This document shows, piece by piece, positions 19,511 through 29,018 of a DNA stretch of 64,000 nucleotides; the stretch's first letter is position 1; the number at the start of each line of letters is the position of its first letter. The notes below the pieces were generated by a model. The model saw nothing but the letters and a program-made list of their open reading frames with translations, searched no databases and was not told the origin of the DNA. The stretch spans positions 23,250 to 87,249 of the forward strand of contig NZ_JACXXN010000025.1 in the NCBI RefSeq assembly GCF_014904695.1, given 5' to 3'. The stretch is from Nostoc sp. MG11 (GTDB taxonomy: Bacteria; Cyanobacteriota; Cyanobacteriia; Cyanobacteriales; Nostocaceae). The position numbers and the translations under genes are program-made.

Positions 19511-20278
19511 CTATCCTTCATTTGAGCGGTCTTCAAATTGCTGACGACGGCGTTGTTGTTGACGGCGACGAGGTTCGCGGTCACGGTCACGATCGCGTGT
19601 TGTGGGTGGGGGCGGAGTTTCTTCCTGTCCAGGGATAATTTCTCCCTTAAACACCCAGACTTTGATACCTAGAATGCCGTAAACCGTTTTTGCCGTGCAA
19701 TAAGAGTAATCAATGTCCGCCCTTAAAGTATGTAGAGGTACTCTACCTTCACGAGTCCACTCTGTCCGGGCAATTTCTGCACCATTAAGACGACCGCTGA
19801 CTTGGACTTTAATGCCTTGAATTCCGGCACGTTGAGCACGCTGAATCGCTTGCCGTACTACCCGCCGAAACGAAACACGGCGTTCTAATTGTTGAGCAAT
19901 GTACTCGGCAATTAAGTAGGCATCAGCATCAACTCGTTGTACTTCAACTACGTTAATGCGAATTTGGCGATTGCTACCCAACAGTTCTTGGAGTCCGGTA
20001 CGCAGTGATTCAATGCCTTGTCCACCGCGACCTACAACCACGCCTGGTCTTGCTGTACGTACTTCTAAGTCGATTTGGTCGGCTTTGCGCTCAATCCGCA
20101 CCTCGGAAATCCCGGCGTTATTTTGAGCAAGTCTACCCAGCTTTTTTTCTATGTATTGACGGAGTTTGTGGTCTTCTTGTAGAAGTTCTGGATAGCGTTC
20201 AGGAACGGCAAACCAACGGGATTGATGTTCGTGTGTAATACCTAGGCGAAAACCAACTGGATGAATCTTCTGTCCCAC
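19511..20278 (-). CDS. rpsC: 30S ribosomal protein S3
   Basis: S3 forms the mRNA entry pore. An N-terminal KH domain ([11 protein letters not shown] contains the GxxG loop) is followed by the S3 C-terminal domain ([13 protein letters not shown]). The final 35 residues are an Arg/Asp/Gln-rich tail with alternating RD repeats, longer than in E. coli and typical of variable S3 tails. Start is GTG 20278 with AGAGGAAG upstream. Confidence 0.96.
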   Translation of the reverse strand: MGQKIHPVGFRLGITHEHQSRWFAVPERYPELLQEDHKLRQYIEKKLGRLAQNNAGISEVRIERKADQIDLEVRTARPGVVVGRGGQGIESLRTGLQELLGSNRQIRINVVEVQRVDADAYLIAEYIAQQLERRVSFRRVVRQAIQRAQRAGIQGIKVQVSGRLNGAEIARTEWTREGRVPLHTLRADIDYSYCTAKTVYGILGIKVWVFKGEIIPGQEETPPPPTTRDRDRDREPRRRQQQRRRQQFEDRSNEG

Positions 20279-20330
20279 AAATGCTTCCTCTAAAATTTCT
20301 TACTTTACGCAATTTTTCATGTAAACGTGC

Positions 20331-20687
20331 TTATTTCTCTGGGGCGGCTGCAACAGCCACAGTGATATGACACGTAGGCTTGCGAATTTGGTAAGCTCGA
20401 CCTTGCGCTCTAGGTTGGAACCGTTTCAGCACTGGGCCTTGATCGGCATACGCTTGGGTAATCACTAGCTGAGTCCGATCTAACCCTGCATTGTGTTCCG
20501 CATTGGCAGCAGCGCTTCTAAGAACCTTTAATATGGGTTCTGTAGCTCTATAGGGCATGAATTCCAGGATAATTAGCGCTTCTCTATACGAGCGCCCACG
20601 AATTTGATCTAGTACACGACGCACTTTGTAAGCAGAAATACGTATAAATCGGGCGATCGCTTTGACTTCAGTAGTATCAGTAGCCAT
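20331..20687 (-). CDS. rplV: 50S ribosomal protein L22
   Basis: L22 lines the exit tunnel with a long beta hairpin. The 118-residue protein has [20 protein letters not shown] and ends [16 protein letters not shown] 20687 is set by GGAG located about 9 bases upstream; the seven upstream in-frame codons contain that very ribosome-binding site and so are unlikely to be translated. Confidence 0.96.
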   Translation of the reverse strand: MATDTTEVKAIARFIRISAYKVRRVLDQIRGRSYREALIILEFMPYRATEPILKVLRSAAANAEHNAGLDRTQLVITQAYADQGPVLKRFQPRAQGRAYQIRKPTCHITVAVAAAPEK

Positions 20688-20696
20688 AATTTTCTC

Positions 20697-20767
20697 CATT
20701 TTTGTCATTTGTTATTCGTCGTTTGTCATTTGTCTTTAGCTAATGACCAATGACTAATGACTAATGA
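20697..20767. repeat. Heptamer repeats in rpsS-rplV spacer
   Basis: GTCATTT-type units followed by AATGACCAATGACTAATGACTAATGAC in opposite orientation; almost the whole spacer is repeat. Confidence 0.65.
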
Positions 20768-21046
20768 CTACCTACCTGCTTTTTTGTCACTTTTACCATG
20801 ACCCCTATAAGTACGTGTCGGGGCAAATTCACCCAACTTATGTCCCACCATCTGCTCACTGACAAACACTGGAACGTGTTGGCGTCCGTTGTGAACAGCG
20901 ATGGTATGACCCACCATTAGAGGCAAAATTGTCGAGGCTCTCGACCAAGTTTTAATGACTTGCTTTTCGTTTTTAGCATTCAGCTTTTCAATTTTGCTGA
21001 GCAGATGATCGGCCACAAAAGGGCCTTTTTTTAGAGAACGACCCAT
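20768..21046 (-). CDS. rpsS: 30S ribosomal protein S19
   Basis: S19 lies in the 30S head with S13. The 92-residue protein begins [16 protein letters not shown] and ends [10 protein letters not shown], with the diagnostic [16 protein letters not shown]. It is separated from rplB by a 131-bp repeat-rich spacer. Confidence 0.97.
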   Translation of the reverse strand: MGRSLKKGPFVADHLLSKIEKLNAKNEKQVIKTWSRASTILPLMVGHTIAVHNGRQHVPVFVSEQMVGHKLGEFAPTRTYRGHGKSDKKAGR

Positions 21047-21177
21047 AATCTTAAGTGCTGAGTTCTGAGTTCTAAATTTTAAGTTTCGAGTTTTGAGTCT
21101 TAAGTTTTGAGTTTTGAGTCTTAAGTTTTGAGTTCTTTAATTCCACTCAGCACTCAGCACTCAGCACTCATAACTGA
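21047..21177. repeat. TGAGTTN / CACTCAG heptamer array in rplB-rpsS spacer
   Basis: A run of about ten TGAGTTT/TGAGTCT/TGAGTTC units (21060-21136) is followed by GCACTCA in at least three tandem copies (21148-21170). The right arm can pair with AGTGCTGAGT at the left end (21055-21065), giving a large imperfect stem-loop inside the operon. Confidence 0.7.
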
Positions 21178-22041
21178 TTAAGACTCACGACCACCGCGAC
21201 CGCGTTTAGAAGATTTGCGGCGGCGACGCACAATTAGTTTGCTGCTGGGTTTCTTAGGTTTGCGTGTCTTTGCACCCAAGGTGGGTTTACCCCAAGGTGT
21301 TACAGGCCCAGGTCTACCAATGGGTGCTCTACCTTCACCACCGCCGTGAGGGTGGTCAACTGGGTTCATGACGCTACCTCTGACCTTGGGACGGCGACCT
21401 TTCCAGCGATTTCGCCCTGCTTTACCTGCACTCAGGTTTCTGGCATCAGTGTTGCCTACTTGTCCAATAGTGGCGTAGCACTCACGCCGAATCAAGCGGA
21501 CTTCTCCCGACGGCAACTTAAGAGTTACATAGTTACCTTCTTTTGCCACTACTTGAGCGCTAGCACCAGCAGAACGCACGATTTGACCACCTTTTCCAGG
21601 AGTCAATTCCACGTTGTGAACACTTGTACCCAAGGGAATGTTTGACAAAGGTAAGGCGTTACCATCTTCAAAGGGGGCTTCAGGCCCAGCAATAACTATT
21701 GTTCCGACTTTCAACCCGTTTGGTTGGAGGATGTAACGCTTCTCGCCATCCTGGTAATACAAAAGGGCAATGCGAGCATTACGATTTGGATCGTATTCAA
21801 TAGCTGCGACTTTGGCAGGAATATTACGCTTATCTCTTTTAAAGTCGATGATCCTGTAAAGTTGCTTGTGTCCGCCACCCCGGCGACGGCTAGTAATCCG
21901 CCCTTGATTGTTCCGACCTTTGGCGCGATGTACCGATGTCGTGAGGGATTTCTCCGGCTCAGTTTTGGTAATTTCTGCAAAGTCGGAGATAGTAACTTGG
22001 CGAGTGCTGGGGGTATAAGGGCGATAAGAACGAGTACCCAT
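21178..22041 (-). CDS. rplB: 50S ribosomal protein L2
   Basis: L2 is needed for subunit association and peptidyl transfer. The 287-residue protein includes [18 protein letters not shown] near residue 45 and the C-terminal [18 protein letters not shown] segment with the histidine implicated in activity. It follows rplW by 7 bp. Confidence 0.98.
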   Translation of the reverse strand: MGTRSYRPYTPSTRQVTISDFAEITKTEPEKSLTTSVHRAKGRNNQGRITSRRRGGGHKQLYRIIDFKRDKRNIPAKVAAIEYDPNRNARIALLYYQDGEKRYILQPNGLKVGTIVIAGPEAPFEDGNALPLSNIPLGTSVHNVELTPGKGGQIVRSAGASAQVVAKEGNYVTLKLPSGEVRLIRRECYATIGQVGNTDARNLSAGKAGRNRWKGRRPKVRGSVMNPVDHPHGGGEGRAPIGRPGPVTPWGKPTLGAKTRKPKKPSSKLIVRRRRKSSKRGRGGRES

Positions 22042-22048
22042 CTTAGCT

Positions 22049-22363
22049 TTAAACCTCTGGGAATAGAACTTGTCTAATCTTGTCTTCGTCCCCAGGCGCG
22101 ACAGTAACTATGGCTCGCTTATATTGGGGCTTGTAACCAATAAATCTGCCAACGCGACGCTTTTTACGCGGTGGTAGCGCAGTATTGACTTGTACAACCT
22201 TGACTTGAAATAGGTCTTCGATCGCCGCTTTGATTTGGGGCTTGGTTGCTTTCGGAATTACTTCAAAAGTGTATTTATTCTGCTCCATCAGCATGGTCGC
22301 CTTCTCTGTGACAATTGGGCGACGTACTAAGTCAGCAAGATCACGGGGGTCAAAGCTAGGCAC
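22049..22363 (-). CDS. rplW: 50S ribosomal protein L23
   Basis: L23 is the exit-tunnel docking protein for trigger factor and SRP. The 104-residue product has [20 protein letters not shown] and [18 protein letters not shown]. Start is GTG 22363 with a near-perfect AGGAGGT six bases upstream, and the gene overlaps the end of rplD by 8 bp. Confidence 0.97.
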   Translation of the reverse strand: MPSFDPRDLADLVRRPIVTEKATMLMEQNKYTFEVIPKATKPQIKAAIEDLFQVKVVQVNTALPPRKKRRVGRFIGYKPQYKRAIVTVAPGDEDKIRQVLFPEV

Positions 22364-22988
22364 TGTAGACCTCCTGGATTTTTTCTAGGGCTGATGCCGT
22401 AGTTACAATCTTGTCAGCGTGCAGCAAATCGTAAACATTTAGCTGGTCAGCTGCAATTAGCTTTAAATTTTCTATATTGCGGGCTGACAAATATACGTTT
22501 TCAGGAAACTCAGACAAAATTAACAGTGTCTTAGTTTCTGGTGCTGCTCCCCAACGAGCCAGTGCTGCCACTAATTCTTGGGTTTTTGGGCGGGATAGCT
22601 CGTTGCCAAATTCTTCTACTACAATCAAATCGTCAATACGACCGACCAAGGCTGTCCTCAGTGCTAAACGCCGTTCTTTGCGGTTTAACTTCAGATTGAA
22701 GTCTCTGGGCTTTGGCCCAAATATCACACCACCACCACGCCATAGTGGTGAACGAATAGAACCTGCACGAGCACGACCAGTACCTTTTTGCCGCCAAGGT
22801 TTGCGACCGCCGCCTCTAACTTCGGAACGAGTTTTTGTACTGGCAGTTCCTTGGCGAGAATTGGTCAATTGTCGTACTAAGGCTCTATGCACAATATGCG
22901 CTGCCGTTTCCTCTTTAGCAACTCGCAACTCGAAGGTCTTCTCTCCGACTTGTTCCCCTTGCCAATTTTTAACTACACTTTCAACCAT
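22356..22988 (-). CDS. rplD: 50S ribosomal protein L4
   Basis: L4 reaches into the exit tunnel and, in E. coli, autoregulates the S10 operon; whether it does so here is unknown. The 210-residue protein has the tunnel loop [22 protein letters not shown] 22988 is chosen: homologues start [16 protein letters not shown] lies just upstream, and the ten upstream in-frame codons are translated heptamer repeat (MTNDKG...). Confidence 0.96.
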   Translation of the reverse strand: MVESVVKNWQGEQVGEKTFELRVAKEETAAHIVHRALVRQLTNSRQGTASTKTRSEVRGGGRKPWRQKGTGRARAGSIRSPLWRGGGVIFGPKPRDFNLKLNRKERRLALRTALVGRIDDLIVVEEFGNELSRPKTQELVAALARWGAAPETKTLLILSEFPENVYLSARNIENLKLIAADQLNVYDLLHADKIVTTASALEKIQEVYSA

Positions 22989-23006
22989 TTTCCTTATTTG
23001 TCCTTT

Positions 23007-23037
23007 GTCATTAGTCATTAGTCATTTGACTAATGAC
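23007..23037 (-). repeat. Perfect 11-bp hairpin at the rplC-rplD junction
   Basis: GTCATTAGTCA (23014-23024) and TGACTAATGAC (23027-23037) are perfect reverse complements with two bases between. The stem is made of heptamer units and abuts the last base of the rplC stop codon. Confidence 0.65.
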
Positions 23038-23672
23038 TACTTCCCAACTTGTTTTGCAGGCACAACGTTCACTAACGCCCCTGGTTTACCAGGAATGGCT
23101 CCTTTAATTAGTAATAAGTTGCGTTCCGCGTCTACTTTCACGACAGTCAGCTTGCGGATTGTGATGCGTTTACCGCCTAAACGCCCTGCCATCCGCTTAC
23201 CTGGATAGACACGACCTGGCGTTGTACCAGCACCAATAGAACCTGGCGCTCTATGGTTTTTGGAACCATGTGACATTGGCCCCCGACCAAAGTTGTTGCG
23301 CTTCTGGTTCCCCGCAAAACCGCGGCCGATACTTGTACCGATTACATCGACTATTTGACCTTCACTAAAAATATCTGCTTTAATCTGCTGACCTAAAGCA
23401 TAATCACCTGAACTATCGGTGTGATACTCATTTAAATGACGCAATGCTGGCGCAGATGATTTAGACAAGTGACCCAACAGTGGCCTGTTTAAAGCTTTTG
23501 ATTTAACTTCGTGATAACCGACTTGGATAGCAGCGTAACCGTCGGTTTGTTTCGTTTTAACTTGTGTAACTGTGCATGGCCCTGCTTGTATAACGGTGAC
23601 AGGAATAGCTACTCCTGACGCGTCAAATATTTGGGTCATACCCAGCTTGGTGCCGAGAATACCTACTGACAC
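23037..23672 (-). CDS. rplC: 50S ribosomal protein L3
   Basis: L3 nucleates large-subunit assembly near the peptidyl-transferase centre. 211 residues starting [17 protein letters not shown], with the conserved [21 protein letters not shown] block. Start is GTG 23672 with AAGGAGAA 11 bases upstream. It is the first gene of the supercluster; rpsJ (S10) is not upstream, as is normal in cyanobacteria where it lies with the str operon. Confidence 0.97.
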   Translation of the reverse strand: MSVGILGTKLGMTQIFDASGVAIPVTVIQAGPCTVTQVKTKQTDGYAAIQVGYHEVKSKALNRPLLGHLSKSSAPALRHLNEYHTDSSGDYALGQQIKADIFSEGQIVDVIGTSIGRGFAGNQKRNNFGRGPMSHGSKNHRAPGSIGAGTTPGRVYPGKRMAGRLGGKRITIRKLTVVKVDAERNLLLIKGAIPGKPGALVNVVPAKQVGK

Positions 23673-24757
23673 TGCGACTGGTTCTCCTTTCTACTTGCTG
23701 ACTTTGGAATTGGACTTTAGAGGACACATGATTGTCAACATTGGTCTTGGGTGGAGAGGCCTCCAAAATTTGGCGCAGCTGACGCCGAACCAGATTTCTC
23801 AGGACGCACCAAACTGTGTCCATACTGTTTGGTGAATCGCTTACTTTCACTCGCTGGCTCACCAGAATAGCCACAACTTCCCTCCCATTAGGAAGGAGTA
23901 TCTTCTGGAATGATGCAAGGCGCTACAGCTTCAAGCTGTGTGCAGCAATGCTTTTGTCCAAGCAATTGCTCTGGCACTTCCTGGTTGCAGTTGGACTTAA
24001 GCGGATATTTTCCGCTCAGTATCCGTTAACTGAGACTGATGCAAAGCCGTGAAACCAACGCTACTGCTCAGTTTCTACTTCACTAAATACCTTAAGCTAT
24101 CGTTTAAGGTTTTGCCTAGTTGTTCAGGGGCTACAGGAGTGAATGCAGCTTTTTTCTCATGGCTAGTTTTAATTTTAAGCTACAAGCTTAAAATTGACTG
24201 TACGAAATATCTAGCTTACCAGTGTTTTAACCAATTTGAGTCAGTTTGTCCAATTTACAATTGAGGCATTAACTAACTCAAACAGTGGGAACAAAAGGCA
24301 GCTTAATTTTCATGTTTGGTCACAATCTAATAATATATATCAATTATTCATTTTTGTCTATAGATTCGACTAAATCCCTCTCTTTGCTTATCTATCAAGG
24401 GTAAGAGGCGAAATGGTCAACCTAAAGGTTGAGGCGATCGCAGCAAATCAAGTAACAAAGTTTGCAATCATAACAGATGCTTCCGAAAGCGCCCATGATT
24501 CATCTAGCAACTCACGAAATATTGTAGGGCTGACGCGGGGAATTGTGAGTCAAAGAACTGAGTACTGAATTGTAAGTAATATTTCTCTTCCCAGCTACAA
24601 GTAGGAAGTGTCTTCAATACAGAACAGAGAATTCAAAGCTTAAAATCCTATTAACCTCATAAAGCGAACCAAATCTAGTTCATAAGTTATTGTTGAACTC
24701 AATCTCGCGGTTCACGGTAAATAATAGAGATATCTGAGTGGGATAAGACGAAAATTT
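23673..24757. promoter_or_regulatory. Long structured region upstream of the ribosomal supercluster
   Basis: This 1085-bp gap separates divergent rplC and ndhN. It contains no convincing gene but several clean stem-loops: ACAGCT-tca-AGCTGT (23925-23939), GCGGA-tattt-TCCGC (24001-24015), CTCAGT-8 nt-ACTGAG (24015-24034), ACCTTAAGC/GTTTAAGGT with one mismatch (24089-24110) and an 11-bp perfect stem (24171-24195). One HIP1 octamer lies near 24434. A long 5' leader with autogenous control is plausible for the ribosomal operon. The part nearest 24758 must hold the ndhN promoter. Confidence 0.5.
24171..24195. repeat. Perfect 11-bp inverted repeat upstream of rplC
   Basis: AATTTTAAGCT and AGCTTAAAATT flank a 3-base loop (aca on the plus strand). 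No T-run follows on either strand, which argues against an intrinsic terminator; a leader structure or protein-binding site is possible. Confidence 0.6.
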
Positions 24758-25234
24758 ATGGCATTGATTACCACTGGTAACGCTTTAATCCGCGACCTGG
24801 AAAAATTTGGCGCTCTTGGTGTGTACGTACCTCTAGAAGGAGGTTACGAGGGACGTTATCAACGCCGACTGCGTGCAGCTGGCTATAATACCCTCCACAT
24901 TACTGCTAGGGGACTGGGCGATGTGGCTGCATATCTCACAAGAGTTCATGGAGTCAGACCTCCTCATCTTGGTAAAAAAAGCACTGGTAGTGGTGCAGCG
25001 GTGGGTTATGTATATTATGCACCACCAATTATCAATTATCACTTAGAACAGTTACCACCAAAGTCAAAGGGGCTGGTCTTGTGGATTATTGAAGGACATA
25101 TTCTTTCCAATCAGGAACTTGAGTTTTTAGTAACTTTACCTAGTTTGGAACCACGAGTAAAAGTAGTCATTGAGAGAGGTGGCGATCGCTACTTCCGTTG
25201 GACGCCTCTAGAAAAAACGCTGTTAGCTAGTTAG
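24758..25234 (+). CDS. ndhN: NAD(P)H-quinone oxidoreductase subunit N
   Basis: NdhN is an oxygenic-photosynthesis-specific subunit of the NDH-1 complex in the thylakoid membrane, taking part in cyclic electron flow and respiration. The 158-residue product matches the family across its length: MALITTGNALIRDLEKFGAL at the start, YVYYAPPIINYHLEQLPPKSKGL in two conserved blocks mid-protein, and RYFRWTPLEK at the end. It is transcribed alone, divergent from the ribosomal operon, and ends in heptamer repeats. Confidence 0.96.
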   Translation: MALITTGNALIRDLEKFGALGVYVPLEGGYEGRYQRRLRAAGYNTLHITARGLGDVAAYLTRVHGVRPPHLGKKSTGSGAAVGYVYYAPPIINYHLEQLPPKSKGLVLWIIEGHILSNQELEFLVTLPSLEPRVKVVIERGGDRYFRWTPLEKTLLAS

Positions 25235-25235
25235 T

Positions 25236-25283
25236 CCTTAGTCATTAGTCATTAGTCATTTTGATCACTAATGACTAATGACT
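25236..25283. repeat. Heptamer hairpin after ndhN
   Basis: Three GTCATTA units are followed after about 8 bp by ACTAATGACTAATGAC, forming a stem just past the ndhN stop. The right arm reads into the end of the decayed acetyltransferase frame, whose last codons (EVISH) are repeat-derived. Confidence 0.6.
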
Positions 25284-25534
25284 TCAATCAGCATTTCGAT
25301 AGTGCTGGCTCGAAAACCACAAGATGCAAACAATCGGCGTACAACTTCATTGACTACTGCTGTATCTAGCCGAATTTGGTTAACACCCATTTGATGAAAG
25401 CGTTCAACACTTAGTATCACCATTTGTCGTGCAAGTCTGTTTTGGTGATATTCTGGTTCAACTTAGATATCGTGAATAAAAGCAAATTCCTGTAAACGAT
25501 AAATTGGTATTTCTCGTTCTACTGTCGCTACCAT
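25268..25534 (-). pseudogene. GNAT acetyltransferase remnant
   Basis: Translation of the minus strand gives an 88-codon frame broken by TAA at 25465-25463 (codon 24). The downstream part reads VEPEYHQNRLARQM, RFHQMGVNQIRLDTAVVNE and LFASCGFR, which is the motif A/B half of a GNAT N-acetyltransferase. The acetyl-CoA loop has lost its glycines (HQNRLA where Q/RxxGxG/A is expected) and the N-terminal half is gone, the frame beginning 12 bp from the end of the neighbouring permease gene. The gene is a truncated and stopped relic; the original substrate is unknown. Confidence 0.75.
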
Positions 25535-25545
25535 AAACGAAGATA

Positions 25546-26373
25546 TTAATCTTGTTGATGAGCAAATTTATAACCACCCCACAGAGAAAGGGCGATCGCT
25601 ATCACTAGCAAAATCGGCACGCTGTACCAAGGAAACTGAGATAATGGCAAATGGGCCGCTGCACGCAATCCGATGCTGGCATAAGTCAACGGTAATAGGT
25701 AAACAACGGCTTTCAAGGCAATTGGTAATGTTCCAGGATCAAAGAAAGTAGCTCCTAAAAAAGACATGGGGATGATCACAAAGTTGTTGTAGAGTCCTAC
25801 TGATTCTAGTGATCGCACACTCAACCCGACAATCACCCCCAACCCTGCAAATACAGCACAATTCAGTACTACCAACAGTAGAAATAGTGGATTGAGAAAA
25901 TTCCAGTTCCCGGTTAACAGCACTGCTACTAAAATTACTGAACCAGAAGTCATCAACCCCCGCACTATCCCTGCTAGCATTTTACCAATGTGCAACGCTA
26001 ACGGATGTATGGGTGCTAGTAACAACTCCTCAAAGGTTTTGGTAAAGATTCTGTCCCCGCAAATCGAAAATGTCGTCCCACCAAAGCTAATTGTCATCGA
26101 CGACAGCGCTACCATCCCTGGTAGTATGAATTCTAAATAGTTGTCATAATTACCACTGATTCCTGAGTCTGGCTTGATTGAACTACCCAAACCCAGCCCA
26201 AAAGCTAAGATGTATATAAGTGGAGATATTAAGCCTGATGCAGCAACTTGTACTATTCTTACACGTAAATCGAGCCAATCGCCCCAAAAAATAGTCAAAC
26301 TATCCGCTATGAGGATTTGAAATTGAGAAGTTTTAAACCTCTTGCTTGAGAGTAATGCTTTGGGAAATGTCAC
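25546..26373 (-). CDS. ABC-2 type transporter permease
   Basis: A 275-residue membrane protein with about six hydrophobic segments, of the ABC2_membrane family that exports polysaccharides, drugs or lipids together with a separate ATPase. The family-typical segment FEELLLAPIHPLALHIGKML lies near residues 114-133, and the central loop FVIIPMSFLGATFFDPGTLP near 200-219. Start is GTG 26373; there is no closer ATG. No ATPase gene is adjacent, so its partner and substrate cannot be named. Confidence 0.88.
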   Translation of the reverse strand: MTFPKALLSSKRFKTSQFQILIADSLTIFWGDWLDLRVRIVQVAASGLISPLIYILAFGLGLGSSIKPDSGISGNYDNYLEFILPGMVALSSMTISFGGTTFSICGDRIFTKTFEELLLAPIHPLALHIGKMLAGIVRGLMTSGSVILVAVLLTGNWNFLNPLFLLLVVLNCAVFAGLGVIVGLSVRSLESVGLYNNFVIIPMSFLGATFFDPGTLPIALKAVVYLLPLTYASIGLRAAAHLPLSQFPWYSVPILLVIAIALSLWGGYKFAHQQD

Positions 26374-26793
26374 TTTCTAGTTACTTATCAAAAATTTTAT
26401 CAACTATTAATTTACATTTTTTGGTGCATCAATTACTAGAAGTAACTAAAAGCTCTAAGTTTGAGAAATTGAAATTTAAAAAAGCTAAAATTAGATAAGC
26501 CATGCATTTTAATAGTGTCATATTGGCAAACTCAATCCTAGTTATCTCAAACCAATCAAAAACATGATATAATTAACGATTGAAATATTATTATGTTGAT
26601 TTTAAGAAAAACAAAAACCTGGAAAGGTTGAAATTCTGCCTAGACATCTAAACTTATTTGCTATTTTTGTCATTTAATTAAGAAAATTGCACGTAAGGTT
26701 GCAGGCAATTACAGTCAAGACTCGGCATACTGAAAGAGGGAGAGAAGTTTAAACCACTCCCAGCCCAATCGGCGTGAAGGTGATTAAGCAACA
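26374..26793. other. Divergent AT-rich intergenic region
   Basis: 420 bp between the divergent permease and DUF3172 genes. TATAAT occurs at 26568-26573 on the plus strand without a good -35 element. No gene or repeat was recognised. Confidence 0.4.
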
Positions 26794-27333
26794 ATGAGAC
26801 GTAAATCTACTGGTAGACAGGCTACTACTTCTAAACCCTCTGCTTTCCAATCCCCTCTGTTCAACTTCACCACCATCGCAATTTTGGGGGGGGTGTTGAT
26901 ATTAGGAATTGGGATTGGCATTGCTTTTAGTTCTACAACCACGTTAGCTCCATCAAATGTGGCTTCCCGTGAATTTATTGATACTAAAGCACCTAACCCT
27001 GAGATTTGCGTGCAGTATGGAGCCAGCGCTATGGTGATGGACGCTAGACTGTTTGTCACTCTCAACCCCTTCAACGTCTATGTTGCTCAGCCTAGTATGC
27101 GTCCTGGATGCGTCATCCGACAAAATAACTGGGCGCTTTTAGAGCAACGTAAGCTGGTTACATCTGACCAGGTAAGAGATTGCAAAAACCGACTGAATAC
27201 CTTTGGCTTTACAGGTAACTTAGACAGTGATAAACCTGATATTAGGTGTATATATCAGAATGAGGCTGCTCAAAACTTCTTTACGGCTCAACCAGGAGCA
27301 GTTGGCTCACCTCAAGAAACAGACAGATTCTAA
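26794..27333 (+). CDS. DUF3172 family membrane-anchored protein
   Basis: Conserved in cyanobacteria and plastid-bearing organisms; function not established. The 179-residue protein has a basic Ser/Thr-rich N-terminus, one hydrophobic segment at about residues 28-48 (ATIAILGGVLILGIGIGIAF in essence), then a soluble domain with four cysteines (about 71, 109, 131 and 150) that could form disulfides if it faces the lumen or periplasm. The block NPEICVQYGASAMVMDARLF is characteristic. It converges on the AMIN gene. Confidence 0.85.
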   Translation: MRRKSTGRQATTSKPSAFQSPLFNFTTIAILGGVLILGIGIGIAFSSTTTLAPSNVASREFIDTKAPNPEICVQYGASAMVMDARLFVTLNPFNVYVAQPSMRPGCVIRQNNWALLEQRKLVTSDQVRDCKNRLNTFGFTGNLDSDKPDIRCIYQNEAAQNFFTAQPGAVGSPQETDRF

Positions 27334-27405
27334 ATTTGGGCATGGGGCATAGGCAGAATTACTTTTGTTGATATTCTATGCCCAATTTCCAATCACTTTG
27401 AATTT

Positions 27406-28257
27406 TTAGTATCTAGTTTTGGGTAAAGGTTGACCAAACTCAATCACCTCGATATTGGGATCATTAGATCGATTATTCGGGGTTGTTGGTACTGGAAATT
27501 CAGACTGGTTTAAAGGAGTAATGCTGTTTAAATTACCAGGTTGATTTGGGAAAGTGGCAGGGGGAAGAATAGAATTAGGTAGTTGAGAGGGTTGGTTAGG
27601 AGCCAGAGGAGGAACAGTTACAAAAGGCTGCTGTGGATTAGTTGTTTGCGGTAGGTCGCTCGATGGGGGCGGAAGCGTGAACAAGGGCGGTTGTGCGTTA
27701 GTAGTCGTTAGCGGTAGATTACTAGACGGCTGTGAGTAGTTATGGGGTATTTGAGGTAGGTTATTAGGTGAAGGCGAAGAATATACTGGTTGCACAGAAG
27801 TACTATAACCAGGAGTGACAGGACGTAAAACCCAGCGAGTGGAGTTGTTTTGGGAAACGCGTTGCAGTTGCAGCTGCTTTAGATGTAAAGAAGTACTTGG
27901 TGCTAAATCTAAGACGATGCGGGTGCTACTTGCGTTCAATTGAGAAACGCGAATTCTTTGAATTGCTCCAGAATAATTTTGTTGAGTAGAAACATAGCCC
28001 AACTGAGTATCTGGCAGATCTAAAACAATACGAGGTGGTTGGGCAAGGTAGAAATAGCGGGGGGTAGTACCTGCGGAGAGAGTAATTTCTAGTTGTACTT
28101 TCTCTGGATAAAAGCGCCAATCGTCTAGTTTTGCTACTGGTGTAGCAGCACTGCTAACAGTTTCAAGGGCAATTGTCACGTACAAGCTAAACAAGCTGAC
28201 GCCAAACAGCTGCTTGTACCATTGGAAAAATTTCCTAGTCTTTAGTCCCTTGTCCAT
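27406..28257 (-). CDS. AMIN domain-containing envelope protein
   Basis: AMIN domains target proteins to peptidoglycan or septa. A hydrophobic segment (about residues 18-38) directs export; the AMIN domain spans about 43-145 (VQLEITLSAGTTPRYFYLAQPPRIVLDLPDT in family-like form). The rest, about 130 residues, is Pro/Asn/Gln/Ser-rich low complexity with repeated QPP-F-T-PP-type units and no enzymatic domain. Unlike AmiC it lacks an amidase. It may be a periplasmic wall-binding or secretin-associated factor. Confidence 0.85.
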   Translation of the reverse strand: MDKGLKTRKFFQWYKQLFGVSLFSLYVTIALETVSSAATPVAKLDDWRFYPEKVQLEITLSAGTTPRYFYLAQPPRIVLDLPDTQLGYVSTQQNYSGAIQRIRVSQLNASSTRIVLDLAPSTSLHLKQLQLQRVSQNNSTRWVLRPVTPGYSTSVQPVYSSPSPNNLPQIPHNYSQPSSNLPLTTTNAQPPLFTLPPPSSDLPQTTNPQQPFVTVPPLAPNQPSQLPNSILPPATFPNQPGNLNSITPLNQSEFPVPTTPNNRSNDPNIEVIEFGQPLPKTRY

Positions 28258-28501
28258 TCTTTTGATCCCTTGTAGGTTGAGCTATAAATTATGGTTTATC
28301 GACTAGCAATATAGCAATTCCTAATTACGGGTTACTAATTTCCTAAGCTAATCGGCAAACAAGATTGCATGTTGAAATAGGAGTCAGAAGTTAAGGGACA
28401 GAAGACATTGGTTATTTCTCCTCCGCGTCCCTACTTTCTTTAGCTACGACAATACTGCAAACTAAATACATATCAGTTTGTTCTCCACAGTTGTCCATGT
28501 T

Positions 28502-29014
28502 TTAATGGCTGTTTAACTTCTGGGATTTTTCCTGAGCTTTTTGTGGTGTGGCGGTAAATCTCAGATTTTGCGAGATCCCACTTATGGTTAGTTGACCTGT
28601 AATTTTGCCTCTATCCACTAGTTGCATTTGAATTGTGACTGAGTTAGTCGGATTATTTTGCAGTCGAGAGATATTACAAAGGATGGATCTGTCAACTTTT
28701 CCAGATAAGCTCAACTGCTGATTTCTCAGCATCATACCCGTAAGCGAGTACTTTACGTCAATATCTGCGTTAGTATTTGCTGGTAATAAAGAGGCATTCA
28801 AGTAAATACCTGATTGCTGAAGATTTAGTATCAAGGCATCTGATTTTTCACACAGCGGCAAATTTTCAGCTAGTGTCAGATGATAAAGACCATTAATTGC
28901 AGGAGGAGCCTGAAGATTGTTTTCTCCGTAAGCAGTTACGACTTTAAACAACAGTAGTACTGAACTTATTGCAATAGCATAAAATGCTAAAGATTTGAAG
29001 TTGAAATGATTCAT
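28502..29014 (-). CDS. Hypothetical exported protein
   Basis: No family recognised. The 170-residue product starts MNHFNFKSLAFYAIAISSVLL, a clear N-terminal hydrophobic signal or anchor, and continues with a beta-rich domain containing two cysteines (about 55 and 114). ATG 29014 is used because the 13 codons upstream overlap the end of the antiporter gene and are unconvincing; the start lies 5 bp after that stop. Close coupling suggests a periplasmic partner of the antiporter, which is inference only. Confidence 0.65.
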   Translation of the reverse strand: MNHFNFKSLAFYAIAISSVLLLFKVVTAYGENNLQAPPAINGLYHLTLAENLPLCEKSDALILNLQQSGIYLNASLLPANTNADIDVKYSLTGMMLRNQQLSLSGKVDRSILCNISRLQNNPTNSVTIQMQLVDRGKITGQLTISGISQNLRFTATPQKAQEKSQKLNSH

Positions 29015-29018
29015 AGTT

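Noticed and set aside
22477..23208. 243-codon plus-strand open frame antisense to rplD/rplC
   Set aside because: It covers two certain ribosomal protein genes on the other strand and its translation is low-complexity Arg/Pro/Ser without domain pattern.
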